From Leptospira sp. WS92.C1 (GTDB taxonomy: Bacteria; Spirochaetota; Leptospiria; Leptospirales; Leptospiraceae), in NCBI RefSeq assembly GCF_040833975.1, contig NZ_CP162130.1, positions 1,067,501 to 1,131,500 on the forward strand: 64,000 bases of DNA, in the 5' to 3' direction. Under the pieces are notes generated by a model that searched no databases, was not told where the DNA came from, and saw nothing but the letters and a program-made list of their open reading frames with translations. Of the stretch, positions 30,643-39,280 are shown piece by piece (the stretch's first letter is position 1; each line of letters opens with the position of its first letter). The translations under genes and the position numbers were made by a program.

Positions 30643-31125
30643 ATGATTTCACTCAAAACCTATTTTTGTATCGAGGATGCAATTGTCCCTTTGGACAAAC
30701 TGTCTAAGAACATTTTAGATCCAGAATATATCGAAGGCTCTCTTGAGTTGAAAATCAACAATGTAACTTTTGTAGATAAAGAAACATGGGATGACATCAG
30801 CGACCTTTGGTCGTATTTGATAAACGGATTGGAAGAACTGATCGTTAAAAACGCCGATCAAGTTTTTGTTTCCTTTCCTGGTGAATCGATTGAATTGAAT
30901 TTTGAAAGAGTGGCTTCTTCTGAAACAATCCAAGTCAAGGTCAATTGGCCTGGTTTGAAACAGGCTACTGTATCTTTGATAGAGTTTTACAAAACGATCT
31001 TTGCTGAATCCGAACGATATTATGAAAAGATGCTTTTGCTGATTCAAAATGCTGAATATATCGGTTACAACCAAATGGAATTAGAGAGAGTTCGGTATTT
31101 GAAGGAAAAGGTACTGGTGAAGTAG
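30643..31125 (+). CDS. small soluble protein of unknown function, possible immunity protein
   Basis: The 160-residue protein has no signal peptide or membrane segment, so it should be cytoplasmic. The first half reads like alternating strands (SLELKINNVTFVDKETW, QVFVSFPGESIELNF) and the second like helices (TVSLIEFYKTIFAESERYYEKML). This resembles the small alpha/beta immunity proteins found beside contact-dependent toxins, but no named family is recognised. It follows the lipoprotein by 75 bp and precedes a nuclease-like gene. If it is an immunity protein, its target could be a toxin other than the M23 tip. Confidence 0.55.
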   Translation: MISLKTYFCIEDAIVPLDKLSKNILDPEYIEGSLELKINNVTFVDKETWDDISDLWSYLINGLEELIVKNADQVFVSFPGESIELNFERVASSETIQVKVNWPGLKQATVSLIEFYKTIFAESERYYEKMLLLIQNAEYIGYNQMELERVRYLKEKVLVK

Positions 31126-31159
31126 GTTTTTTACCTTGTAAAAACTAAAATATACGATT

Positions 31160-32146
31160 TTGAAACCTCAACCTACAGACAACTTAGTAAAGGAAATTGC
31201 AAGAATCTTTGAATCAATTCGAGAGAATACGTATAAAGGAGGGAATCGCTTTCTTTTAAACGGACATTTAGAAATCGGCTCTTTACTAAATCGCGAGTTC
31301 AATTCTTATGTCTTGGATGAAAAAGGTAAACAAAGAATGAAGGCGTTAACTGAAAAGATTGAAAAGCAAGTAACGACTAACTTTTCCAAAAGAACCCTTT
31401 ATTACGCATTAAAATTCTATCAATCCTACCATGGTAAGGCATTAGATTTTCGATTGAGCTGGAGTCATTATCGGGTTTTGGCATCGGTTTCTAATTTAAC
31501 AATACGCAGAAAACTTGAAAAAGACGCGGCTGAAAATGGCTGGAGTCGAGAATTACTCGAGCGCAAGGCTCGTGAAAGCGGATATTATGGTGGTGTAAAA
31601 GCGACAAGATGGAATCGCCCTGACGGTGAGATTTATCATTACAAGATCGTTAAGAAGAACATTAAACAAGTCAAAGAGCTTTGGATCGACTTCGGTTTTC
31701 ATTGTTACCATAAATTGGATGAAAAGACTTTCAAAGAAGGAGAAGTTGTTCAACTTATTCTTGAAAAGAAGAATTGGAAATACAAGAAAACGCATCCAGG
31801 TTCATTTCTTTATCACTACCTCGCAGTTTTAGAAAGGGTCGTAGACGGAGATACGTTATTGGTTCAGATCGATTTAGGTTTTGGACTCACAACAAGACAG
31901 AAGATTCGATTACTTGGTGTGAGTGCACCTGAGCTCAATACTCCGGAAGGAATTGAGGCATTTGAGTCTTTAAAGAAAAGACTTAAACCAGGAGCGAATT
32001 TTTTAATTAGAACTCATCTTCAAGACAAGTATGGTCGGTATTTAGGAGATGTTTTGTATTTGCCTGGAAACGGTTTTGCTTTTGACGCTTTGAAGGACAA
32101 AGGAATCCATTTGAATGAGGAACTTTTTAATGTCTTCGCTGAGTGA
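31160..32146 (+). CDS. DUF1016 N-terminal domain fused to a staphylococcal-nuclease-like domain
   Basis: The gene starts at TTG; no in-frame ATG precedes the conserved domain. It encodes 328 residues. Residues ~1-135 match the DUF1016 (YhcG-type) N-terminal helical domain (LLNGHLEIGSLLNREF, FSKRTLYYALKFYQSY, LSWSHYRVL, NGWSRELLERKARESGYY). Residues ~220-328 look like a thermonuclease (SNase) fold with VVDGDTLLV, KIRLLGVSAPE and DKYGRYLGDVLYL. The equivalents of catalytic Asp, Arg, Glu and Arg are present. DUF1016 is normally attached to a PDDEXK-type domain, so the SNase partner is unusual. There is no export signal. Likely a DNA-acting enzyme of the accessory region. Confidence 0.7.
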   Translation: MKPQPTDNLVKEIARIFESIRENTYKGGNRFLLNGHLEIGSLLNREFNSYVLDEKGKQRMKALTEKIEKQVTTNFSKRTLYYALKFYQSYHGKALDFRLSWSHYRVLASVSNLTIRRKLEKDAAENGWSRELLERKARESGYYGGVKATRWNRPDGEIYHYKIVKKNIKQVKELWIDFGFHCYHKLDEKTFKEGEVVQLILEKKNWKYKKTHPGSFLYHYLAVLERVVDGDTLLVQIDLGFGLTTRQKIRLLGVSAPELNTPEGIEAFESLKKRLKPGANFLIRTHLQDKYGRYLGDVLYLPGNGFAFDALKDKGIHLNEELFNVFAE

Positions 32147-32307
32147 ATTTTTACTTTTAGCCGCAGGTAAAACTTTAGAATTTTATGATTGCAAATGGAG
32201 CAAAATTTAATTTTTTTTTCATATTTTCAACTTGTAAAAAACGAAAGAAAACACAAAGAATTTGACGCTAAGTTATAGTTTTATAGAATAAATCTAACAA
32301 TCATATT

Positions 32308-35300
32308 ATGTTAATCGATAACCTTTCGTTACTGTTAGAAGCCGTTATTAAACACCCGCTTCCAGCGCTTAACGAAAAAGTGTGCACCGGCGGTGCACAC
32401 TTTCGAGAATCGATGACTCAAAATTTAGCCTCCAGTTATTTCAGCGATTTTTCAAATTTCCCCCGCGAGAGGGATCGTAGCGTAAATCCGGCGATGCACC
32501 ATCGTTTAGTGACGCGTTCTTTGTTTTACTTTAATGCAGATGGTGCTTCGCTGATTGAAGCGGAGAGCGCGTTTCGCGTAGCGAACTCGCCCGGAATCAT
32601 CACGGGCCAAAGAGAAGTGAAAGGCGGTTGGGGTGGAGGCGTGAACGTTTCCATTGTTGGCGATCAAGGCGGGAAACAAGTAGCTGGAATCTTGCAGGCA
32701 TTGGGAGCCTCTGGTTTGAACGGTGGTCTTAGCTATGGCCCTGGAAGTGGCCTCAGTGCGAATTTGAACTTCAACTCAGCGAGTGGTTTGAGTTTGGGAA
32801 TGGACTACAATTTTAGCAATCATTCGTATGGAGTGAATGCGAGTGCGGACGCGTGGCACGGGAAGGGAAGCGCAGCCAATCCTTCGAAACACCACGCAGG
32901 CCTGAGCCTTTCCGCGAGAAGTGACGGAAGCGCGAGCGTGGATGCGTATTACAACTATGGAAACGAGAAGATTCCTCCTCAACTTCGGGGACATGGGGGG
33001 ACTTTGTCTTTTAGCAACGACGGAAGTATTTCTACGAGCGTGCAAGTGACCGGAGCGACAGCTGGAACCCTCACGTATGCGAATGGAGGTTTCCAACCGA
33101 TTTCTTTGAATTCTAATTTTCAAAACGAGTTTAACCAGGGTTTAGCAGCTGAGAATGCGCAGAACAACTTTGATCAAATGAAGATCCAGGAAGCAAAGAC
33201 GATTGCGGTTGTTGGTATGCACACAGAGAATCCGTTGTTTAGCAAAGCGGATATCGATACATATCTTCCGAAAGACGAGAGCGGCAATATCGATGTGAAG
33301 AAAGCACAGCCTGAAGTATTGCTTGCGAAGTGGGACGCCTACAAAGCAGTGATGTCCAATTCTAAGGACATTGGAACTTGGCAGAGTGATATCTCTCAAG
33401 CTGGAGAGAAGGCTGGGGTGAAGATTCAGTTTAACGGAGACAGCCCGACGACTACGTTTGGGAAGTTTGTAGCCGGTATCAAGGCGGATGTGTTGCAATC
33501 GTTTGGAATTGCCAACGACGGGACGAAGATGGTGGACTCCAAGGGAGTGCTTGAGTTGACTTCTTGTTTTGTTGCCGGAACACAGGTTCATACAAAAGAC
33601 GGAACGAAGTCGATCGAGACATTAAAAATCGGTGATGTGGTGCAGTCTTGGAACGAAACAACAAACACGTTTGAGAACAAGAGAGTGACGGAGACGTTTG
33701 TTCACGAGATGCCTCAGCTTTTTTACTTGGAGCTTGACGGAGAAGAGGGACTTCACACGACTTGGAACCATCCTTTTAGACGGAGAATCGTGGCAAGAAC
33801 AGAGGCAAGGCTCGCAGACACATCGAATGTAGTGGAATCTGCATTACAAAGTATTAATTTACAAAAAACAGAAACAAGAACTTATGAAGTGAAATTTTTG
33901 TCTCAAGAAATATCGAAAGAAAGAAATACAGCCTTCACCTCCGAGTGGGTGAAGGTCAAGGATCTGTCGGTTGGCGATCAGGTCTTGCAATCCGACGGAG
34001 GTTGGGCCACTGTTACTGACAAATACTACTACAACACGGAACCGACCAAGGTTTACAACTTGGAAGTCGAGGACAACCACACATATGTGGTCGGAGAGCT
34101 GGGAATCGTGGTCCACAATTACAACAACGCGCAAGAAGCGATGTTTGGAGGGTTCAAGAAACTCTCGAACGACGTATATGACGTAGCGAAACGATTAGCC
34201 GGAATGGAAGGTGGAGCGGGGAACGAAGTATATCAGAAAGCGGTACAATTCCAACAGGAAGTGAAGGAAACGAATTCGTTACGGGAAACGTTAAACAAGG
34301 AATCGAACATCCTTGTTACGAAACAAAAAGCTGCGGAAGCAAGTATGGCATTAGGAGTGATCCGCAACAGCGAATTTTTGAAAGCGATCCATGATCCCAA
34401 GAGCGACAATGTTCCTGGAATAGCGGATCTTCGCAAACAACTGAAGGGAGTGGATCCGAGTAAAGGTTTTGCAGAGAATCATTTGAAATCCGTCTCTGCA
34501 TGGCTGAGTTCCAGCGGAACCGGCTTTGGCATCAGTAATATGGGCGCGATACAAACCAATCCGATGAAAGGATATATCGTGTCAGCGGCCTTGAGTATTT
34601 CAAGCGCCAAAGAACGCGGAGATCTTGTGAAGACGATCCACGAGACGAAACAGCAGTTGACCGAGCACAAGATCAACGAAGATCGTCTCGGACAGAAGAT
34701 GATCGAGCGATCGGAAAAGGTAAAGAGTGACATTGTAAAACTGATCCAAGAGAAACACCACAACGATCCAAAGTATGCAGAAGTTCTTGTGGAACACGGA
34801 TTTGTGAAGAAGGACACATTCAATCCGAACGAACACAAGGTAACGTATGACGAGAAGTTAAAGGCGCTCGGAGACAAGGTCAAACCGGAGACGAGAAAGC
34901 AACTTGCAGAATATGACCGCAAGATTACAGATCTTCGAGTAAGTCAGAACAAACACGAAGCAGAAAGTTACGCTCAGTGGAACAAGGATCATCCGAACGA
35001 ACCTTACAAACGTGGCCCGGCAGACGAGAAACGCAGAAACGACATGGTGGCGATGCAGAAGACTTTGGAGAAGGAAAGAGCGTTGATCATCAACCGCGAT
35101 GTTGCTCCTTTTGCGAAAGAACCTGAACTTCATCAACTTGAGAAGTTAGCGGATGCAAATGGGTTGAACGACAAACAGAAGACCGAGCTCACGAACTTGA
35201 AAAACGAGAAGAAGACACACGAGACAAATGTAGCGGCTCTCTTGGATCGTGATGCAAGCGCGATGGAAACGAATCTGAACAAACTACTCGGAAAGCCTGA

Positions 35301-36753
35301 GGTTCCAAAAGACTTTAAGGCGGTTGTGAAAGAAGCGGATACCAGAAAGTCGTATGACAAATATATGGATCTAAGCGCAGAGCAAGCATCCGAACGCACG
35401 AAAACGGTTGAATTGGAGAATGACGCCAAGAACAATTCGGAAGCGGTTTGGCTAAAGTCGAAAGGCCACTTAACCACAGCGGAGTCGGATCTTGCAAAAA
35501 TCGAAAAAAGTCTTTCGAAATTAAATCCTGGCAAACCAGATTTCGAAGCGAAGAGAGCCGCGCTGGAAGAGCAAAGAAAGACGGCTTCGGACAAGGTTGT
35601 AAACTTGGACAGAGATCATCAGGAATATACGAAACAAAAGAACAAAGCCTTTGAGACAGTGAACAAGCGCGAGGACAGAGAATCGAAGGAGCTGATTGCA
35701 AAATTAGGAAATCAGAATGTTGACAAGATCGAGAAGAATCTTGTAGGGAAAAAGAAAGAGCTCGCGGAAGCGTTTTTAAACGATTCGAAAGACCCCGACA
35801 AAAAGGTGAAAGAGTTAACAAAAGAGATCACGAAGTTAACTGCTCAGAAAGATGAACTGAAGGACAAGATGGCCGCAGCTATACAAGCGATCGACGACAA
35901 ACGCAAAAGCAGCGAGATCGTGATCGGAACGGTTCTAAACGACATGTTACCTGACAGTCAGGCGACGTTCTTGGACGTAGCGAAGAGAAAGGCCGAGTGG
36001 GTGGAAAAGAACCTCACGTATATGCAAGAAGAGTTGTACAAGGGTGAGGATGTGGAATATACCGTATCCGGGAACCAAGTGAACTTGGAAGATGGAGTGA
36101 TCAATTTAGGAAGCGAGCACTCCAATCAGTTTAAGGATTACGGAGCTTCTGTGAAGATCATCTCGGACGAGAAAAAGGAGATGTTCGGAAGATCGAACGG
36201 AATGAGTTACGACGAGAAGACCGGCAAGTATGTGTATGATCAGAGCGGAAGAAACACTTGTCAAAGTTACAGTTTGTTGCAGCAATTGCTGTATCTCGGG
36301 GTAAGGTTTCGGGATTCAGGCCGACAGCCGATCCACGAGTTGACTCGGATGGAGTTTAATTTGGGACTCACTGCGGAAATGTCTACGAACACCCGCGCGG
36401 CGTATGAAAAACTGATAGAGCTGCAAGGTCTGAAGGTAGTTGAGCTTGGTAGTAAAGAGAAGGGAGTCGAAACGAGCTTTGCGAACATCAAAGCGGCTTT
36501 GAGACGGGGTGAGATTATCAACGCTGGAATGTATATCGATGGGCCTGTAAATGGAGAACATCGTGCAGGATATGACGCAGATTTTAATAAATTAGATCCA
36601 AGTAAAGGCCACCGAGTAGACATTGTTGGATTTGACGACAAGAGAGGGGAATGGATCGTAAACGATTCTGCGAGACCGAACCAGATGATCCGATACAAAT
36701 ACAACGATTACGAATTGGGTCATCACTGGTCCATGGTGATTCGGAAAAAATAA
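32308..36753 (+). CDS. second HINT toxin gene, N-terminally truncated, with papain/C39-like peptidase tip
   Basis: The reading frame opens at ATG 32,308 without a ribosome-binding site. Its first ~96 codons do not resemble the toxin body. Homology to the giant gene begins abruptly at 32,595, so this is a 5'-truncated copy without signal peptide. The HINT domain is canonical: C420 in SCFVAGTQVHTKDG, ending VVHNY (N604). A coiled-coil pre-tip (~605-1300) is related to that of the first gene. The tip (about 1310-1481) has papain/C39-like features: C1318 (NTCQSYSLL), H1435 (GHRVDIVGFD) and N1452 (WIVNDSA). Without export signals it may be a donor cassette or be expressed only after recombination with a full-length gene. 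Two envelope proteins follow. Confidence 0.78.
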   Translation: MLIDNLSLLLEAVIKHPLPALNEKVCTGGAHFRESMTQNLASSYFSDFSNFPRERDRSVNPAMHHRLVTRSLFYFNADGASLIEAESAFRVANSPGIITGQREVKGGWGGGVNVSIVGDQGGKQVAGILQALGASGLNGGLSYGPGSGLSANLNFNSASGLSLGMDYNFSNHSYGVNASADAWHGKGSAANPSKHHAGLSLSARSDGSASVDAYYNYGNEKIPPQLRGHGGTLSFSNDGSISTSVQVTGATAGTLTYANGGFQPISLNSNFQNEFNQGLAAENAQNNFDQMKIQEAKTIAVVGMHTENPLFSKADIDTYLPKDESGNIDVKKAQPEVLLAKWDAYKAVMSNSKDIGTWQSDISQAGEKAGVKIQFNGDSPTTTFGKFVAGIKADVLQSFGIANDGTKMVDSKGVLELTSCFVAGTQVHTKDGTKSIETLKIGDVVQSWNETTNTFENKRVTETFVHEMPQLFYLELDGEEGLHTTWNHPFRRRIVARTEARLADTSNVVESALQSINLQKTETRTYEVKFLSQEISKERNTAFTSEWVKVKDLSVGDQVLQSDGGWATVTDKYYYNTEPTKVYNLEVEDNHTYVVGELGIVVHNYNNAQEAMFGGFKKLSNDVYDVAKRLAGMEGGAGNEVYQKAVQFQQEVKETNSLRETLNKESNILVTKQKAAEASMALGVIRNSEFLKAIHDPKSDNVPGIADLRKQLKGVDPSKGFAENHLKSVSAWLSSSGTGFGISNMGAIQTNPMKGYIVSAALSISSAKERGDLVKTIHETKQQLTEHKINEDRLGQKMIERSEKVKSDIVKLIQEKHHNDPKYAEVLVEHGFVKKDTFNPNEHKVTYDEKLKALGDKVKPETRKQLAEYDRKITDLRVSQNKHEAESYAQWNKDHPNEPYKRGPADEKRRNDMVAMQKTLEKERALIINRDVAPFAKEPELHQLEKLADANGLNDKQKTELTNLKNEKKTHETNVAALLDRDASAMETNLNKLLGKPEVPKDFKAVVKEADTRKSYDKYMDLSAEQASERTKTVELENDAKNNSEAVWLKSKGHLTTAESDLAKIEKSLSKLNPGKPDFEAKRAALEEQRKTASDKVVNLDRDHQEYTKQKNKAFETVNKREDRESKELIAKLGNQNVDKIEKNLVGKKKELAEAFLNDSKDPDKKVKELTKEITKLTAQKDELKDKMAAAIQAIDDKRKSSEIVIGTVLNDMLPDSQATFLDVAKRKAEWVEKNLTYMQEELYKGEDVEYTVSGNQVNLEDGVINLGSEHSNQFKDYGASVKIISDEKKEMFGRSNGMSYDEKTGKYVYDQSGRNTCQSYSLLQQLLYLGVRFRDSGRQPIHELTRMEFNLGLTAEMSTNTRAAYEKLIELQGLKVVELGSKEKGVETSFANIKAALRRGEIINAGMYIDGPVNGEHRAGYDADFNKLDPSKGHRVDIVGFDDKRGEWIVNDSARPNQMIRYKYNDYELGHHWSMVIRKK
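32377..32403. repeat. perfect 12-bp inverted repeat with 3-base centre
   Basis: AAAGTGTGCACC is followed by GGC and then GGTGCACACTTT, a perfect inverted repeat. It lies ~190 bp before the point where homology of the truncated HINT gene begins. It has no T-run and so is not an obvious terminator. It may be a relic of the rearrangement that produced the truncated copy, or a protein-binding site. Confidence 0.6.
32595..34121 (+). repeat. duplicated beta-rich + HINT segment, copy 2
   Basis: This is the counterpart of 25,677-27,271. The left edge is sharp (ATCATCACGGGCCAAAG); the right edge is the VHNY motif. It differs from copy 1 mainly just after the HINT cysteine. The identity is enough for homologous recombination between the two genes, which would graft the C39-like tip onto the exported body of the first gene. 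Confidence 0.85.
34110..34121. other. putative attL core at the HINT/tip junction
   Basis: The 12 bases GGTCCACAATTA encode the VHNY cleavage motif here. The same 12 bases occur at 48,711-48,722, where element E meets the displaced tip, and the match stops at both sides. This is the pattern expected of the two product sites of a site-specific insertion. The assignment is inference. Confidence 0.5.
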
Positions 36754-36763
36754 CGAGAGGAAA

Positions 36764-37525
36764 ATGAGGGAAAGTATATATATGAAGTTTGAAAAACAGG
36801 GAAGAATCATATTCGCAATCGGTTGTATTCTTTTGAGTTTACCTTTGTTCAGTGGGGAAAAGGAAGAATTGGGAAAAGTAAAAGCGAACATGGATAAAAC
36901 TTGGTCTGATAGTAGGTTGGTGACTTCTTCGGAAGATGAGAAGGTATATGGGGTCAACTACTACATCGATACTTTTAAGCAATTGATGAAATCTCCTCAA
37001 AAGGAAGAGGCTAAAAAGAAAGTTGGCAACAAGAGAAAGTGGATCGTATCCAAGTCCCAAGGAGTAGGAGAATCGGTTTACTTTCATACGGACTACCATG
37101 GCGAGGAAAATATCAAAGTTCTAAGCGACGTAATTGATCTCAGTTTCAAGAACTACTGCGAAGTGGATGGTAAAAAGGAAGAATATTCCAGAATCAAATC
37201 CGCAAAACTCACCTTTTTTGAGTCGTCGTATTCCATGACAAGCAACGGAATGGTGCCTCGTTTGGATTCCGATTTCAAAAAAACAAAAGAGTTTGATGTG
37301 GAACTCGGAGAATCGGACGAGATTGTTTCGATTCTGCCTGCATATGCCCCAGTGGGAACGAAAAAAAGGGGCGGTGAAGGCGGCCAAGTTGTCGTTGTCA
37401 AACTCACGGTCACAGGAGTATATCCTGGTAAAAAATCACCTCTTTGTGTTCAGGACTTCTATATGGGCAGAGAGAAAGGTAAATACACGGATTTAGTGAA
37501 ACAAGTGGATGAAATCAACAAGTAA
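36764..37525 (+). CDS. exported protein beside C39-like tip, candidate immunity protein
   Basis: The product has 253 residues; a start 18 bp further in (MKFEKQGR) is equally plausible. A signal sequence (IIFAIGCILLSLPLFSG) targets it to the periplasm; no lipobox is present. The mature protein is basic and strand-rich (AKLTFFESSYSM, VVVVKLTVTGVYPG), with no recognised family. It lies 10 bp after the toxin stop and overlaps the next gene by 17 bp. Position, export and pairing with a membrane-anchored protein suggest immunity to the tip. This is inference only. Confidence 0.65.
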   Translation: MRESIYMKFEKQGRIIFAIGCILLSLPLFSGEKEELGKVKANMDKTWSDSRLVTSSEDEKVYGVNYYIDTFKQLMKSPQKEEAKKKVGNKRKWIVSKSQGVGESVYFHTDYHGEENIKVLSDVIDLSFKNYCEVDGKKEEYSRIKSAKLTFFESSYSMTSNGMVPRLDSDFKKTKEFDVELGESDEIVSILPAYAPVGTKKRGGEGGQVVVVKLTVTGVYPGKKSPLCVQDFYMGREKGKYTDLVKQVDEINK

Positions 37526-38138
37526 TCCTTCAAAACAAATCCTCTTCCTTGCGGGAACGGCTCTTGTTATTCTCGCAATCGGGGTTGTTTCCTTTTTTCT
37601 TTTTAAAAAGAAAGAACCCTTGGATTTAAAGAAGGAAGAGAATTGGGTGAAGGTATTTCCAGAGGCATACCCTCAGGCCGATGACATCACACCGATCCCC
37701 GGTCCTTTTGAAAAATACAAACGAGACGGCTACTATACCCTGATCGATCCGTATCCTTTGGCCCAACTTTTAAAATTGAATACCGGTCCACGACGAGCGT
37801 TTGCTTGTTTGGCTCTAGATGTGACGCACGGTGTGGCTGTAGTTAAGTTTTTGTTCGATCGGAATTTTTACTCTGTGGATGTGAAAAAGCGTCATGGCGA
37901 TCATTATGATTTTGTAAACGAAGGTGAAACGCTTTCGTTTCGATTAGAGCCTGAATATATATCAAAAACCGGTGATATTACGTATATGATCCGTTACGAG
38001 GATGCGGATTATCTTCGAGGCGAGCATTTCTATGACAGAGGCACTAATTCGGGAACGAATTCAACGGATATGGAAAACGATATGACTGGATGTATCCAAT
38101 CTGTTTTGAGACAGTCTGTTAATTTGCTCGTGGATTAG
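37509..38138 (+). CDS. membrane-anchored protein, candidate second immunity gene
   Basis: The 209-residue protein has a single N-terminal membrane helix (ILFLAGTALVILAIGVVSFFLF, about residues 11-32). An exported domain follows with strands (YTLIDPYPLAQLLKL, VAVVKFLFDRNFYSV, GDITYMIRYEDADYL). No family is recognised. It overlaps the upstream gene by 17 bp, which implies coupled translation. It is the last cargo gene before element E copy 1. The pair mirrors the two exported proteins after the orphan tip at 51.3-52.7 kb. Confidence 0.62.
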   Translation: MKSTSNPSKQILFLAGTALVILAIGVVSFFLFKKKEPLDLKKEENWVKVFPEAYPQADDITPIPGPFEKYKRDGYYTLIDPYPLAQLLKLNTGPRRAFACLALDVTHGVAVVKFLFDRNFYSVDVKKRHGDHYDFVNEGETLSFRLEPEYISKTGDITYMIRYEDADYLRGEHFYDRGTNSGTNSTDMENDMTGCIQSVLRQSVNLLVD

Positions 38139-38155
38139 TTGATCGAGAAAACTGC

Positions 38156-38374
38156 ATGAGTAGCGACGAGAGAAAAACACAAAAGGGCTTTGTGCTTGGC
38201 GAAGCGGTCCGCGACAAATCGACCGGCCAAAAGATGTATGTCGAAGTAGCTTGGACTCCCTCGAAGGTAGCTTGTGTTTACTTTGATCCGGAGAAGGAAA
38301 CACTTGTAAAGGTTCAGGTGTTGCCTGAGGATTTGGAGAGGATCAAGGAAATCCTCCCGTATCTTCCGAAGTGA
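38156..38374 (+). CDS. DUF2158/YodC-like small protein, first of a tandem pair
   Basis: The 72-residue protein has the pattern FVLGEAVRDxxTGQKMYVEVAW...VACVYFDPEKE...VQVLPEDLE. It resembles the DUF2158 (YodC-like) family: FxxGExVxxxxGGpxMxV, then CxWFD, then a closing EhLxP. Function is unknown. It is a paralogue of the next gene. Relative to copy 2 its 5' half is clearly more divergent than the rest of E, so it marks the left border of the repeated element. It follows the candidate immunity gene by 17 bp. Confidence 0.6.
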   Translation: MSSDERKTQKGFVLGEAVRDKSTGQKMYVEVAWTPSKVACVYFDPEKETLVKVQVLPEDLERIKEILPYLPK

Positions 38375-38416
38375 ACGCTCGCGGAACTCTTCCAAACGAG
38401 AAAACGAATTTTGAAT

Positions 38417-38629
38417 ATGAATAGGAACAAGAGAACCAACGGAAAACACTTTGTGCTTGGGGAAGCGGTTCGCAACCGGGTGACAGGCCAAAAGATGTTC
38501 GTAGATGCGAGTTGGAGCCCTGAAGTCACTTGTGTGTATTTTGATCCTTCCAAGAATTCCCTCGTGAAAGTGGAAGTATCTCCGGAGGATTTAGAGACGG
38601 TTGAGGAGTTGCTTTCGCGACCTGTGTGA
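38417..38629 (+). CDS. DUF2158/YodC-like small protein, second of a tandem pair
   Basis: The 70-residue protein (ATG at 38,417; a TTG 6 bp upstream is possible) has HFVLGEAVRNRVTGQKMFVDASW and VTCVYFDPSKNSLVKVEV. It is about half identical to the preceding gene and has the same DUF2158-like pattern. Tandem duplication explains the pair. It is followed by a rho-independent terminator at 38,661, so the two genes form the end of the plus-strand transcript from the toxin and immunity genes. Confidence 0.6.
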   Translation: MNRNKRTNGKHFVLGEAVRNRVTGQKMFVDASWSPEVTCVYFDPSKNSLVKVEVSPEDLETVEELLSRPV

Positions 38630-38660
38630 GATATTAAAGTAAAATGAGAAATCGTTACTT

Positions 38661-38689
38661 GCCCGGCCGTCTCCTTGCTGGGCTTTTTT
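38661..38689 (+). terminator. rho-independent terminator after DUF2158-like pair
   Basis: GCCCGGC and GCTGGGC form a 7-bp stem (one G-U pair) around a 9-base loop, followed directly by TTTTTTG. It lies ~30 bp after the stop of the second small gene and separates it from the convergent toxin-antitoxin operon. Confidence 0.75.
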
Positions 38690-38717
38690 GTTTTTAGGTG
38701 GGTTGCGATTTTTTTGA

Positions 38718-39044
38718 TTAAAGATCTTGAATGATTTTTTGGAGTTCTTTGTCTGAGATATTTTCTTTTTCTGATTTGTCGTAAATGGAAACGAGATATA
38801 CGATTTTGTCGATTAGAAAGACACAGGTGACGACTCTGGCTCCGCCTGATTTTCCTTTTCCTTTGGAAGCGATCGGGATTCTGATCTTGTAGCAGTTTTG
38901 ACCGATTGAATTACCTTGAGTCGGTTTGTTTTCCAAGGAAGAGATTAAGTCTTTGTATTCTTTTTTCAGAGAAGGATATTTTTTGACAAGCCGCTTGAGT
39001 TCTCTTTCGAATTGAAGAGAGGTAAGAATACTAAAGTTCATCAA
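38718..39044 (-). CDS. RelE/ParE-superfamily toxin of a type II TA pair
   Basis: The 108-residue basic protein shows the RelE/HigB-like order. Helical FERELKRLVKKYPSLKKEYKDLISSLE is followed by CYKIRIPIASKGKGKSGGARVVTCVFLIDKIVYLVSIYDKSEKENIS and a last helix. RelE-type proteins cleave mRNA at the ribosome. It is transcribed after the antitoxin, overlapping it by 14 bp. The pair would stabilise the element. Copy 2 carries a TQGT instead of a TQGN variant. Confidence 0.82.
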   Translation of the reverse strand: MMNFSILTSLQFERELKRLVKKYPSLKKEYKDLISSLENKPTQGNSIGQNCYKIRIPIASKGKGKSGGARVVTCVFLIDKIVYLVSIYDKSEKENISDKELQKIIQDL

Positions 39045-39255
39045 GAAGTTCTTTAGCGGATTTCAGTTTGATTTTTCCGGCTCTGGCTAACTTCACTTCT
39101 TTCATCCCTTGTTTTATACCCTCCAGGATTTCTTTTTTAGTGGGTTCTTTTTCGTCTTGTTCGGTAATGATTTTGAACTTCACGGATGCGAGATCTTTTA
39201 GGATTTCGAGGAGGGCTTGAGCTTTGTTGTCTTTGATATCGATTAGGACTTTCAT
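39031..39255 (-). CDS. antitoxin partner of the RelE-like toxin
   Basis: The 74-residue protein begins MKVLIDIKDNKAQALLEILKD and ends in a Lys/Leu-rich tail (KIKLKSAKELLDEL). This is typical of small antitoxins paired with RelE-like toxins, where the C-terminal tail wraps the toxin. It precedes and overlaps the toxin gene, the usual antitoxin-toxin order. It starts 25 bp after the XRE gene stop, so all three may share one transcript. Confidence 0.78.
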   Translation of the reverse strand: MKVLIDIKDNKAQALLEILKDLASVKFKIITEQDEKEPTKKEILEGIKQGMKEVKLARAGKIKLKSAKELLDEL

Positions 39256-39280
39256 TGTTTTTGTTTAGAGAGTTTTGTTG

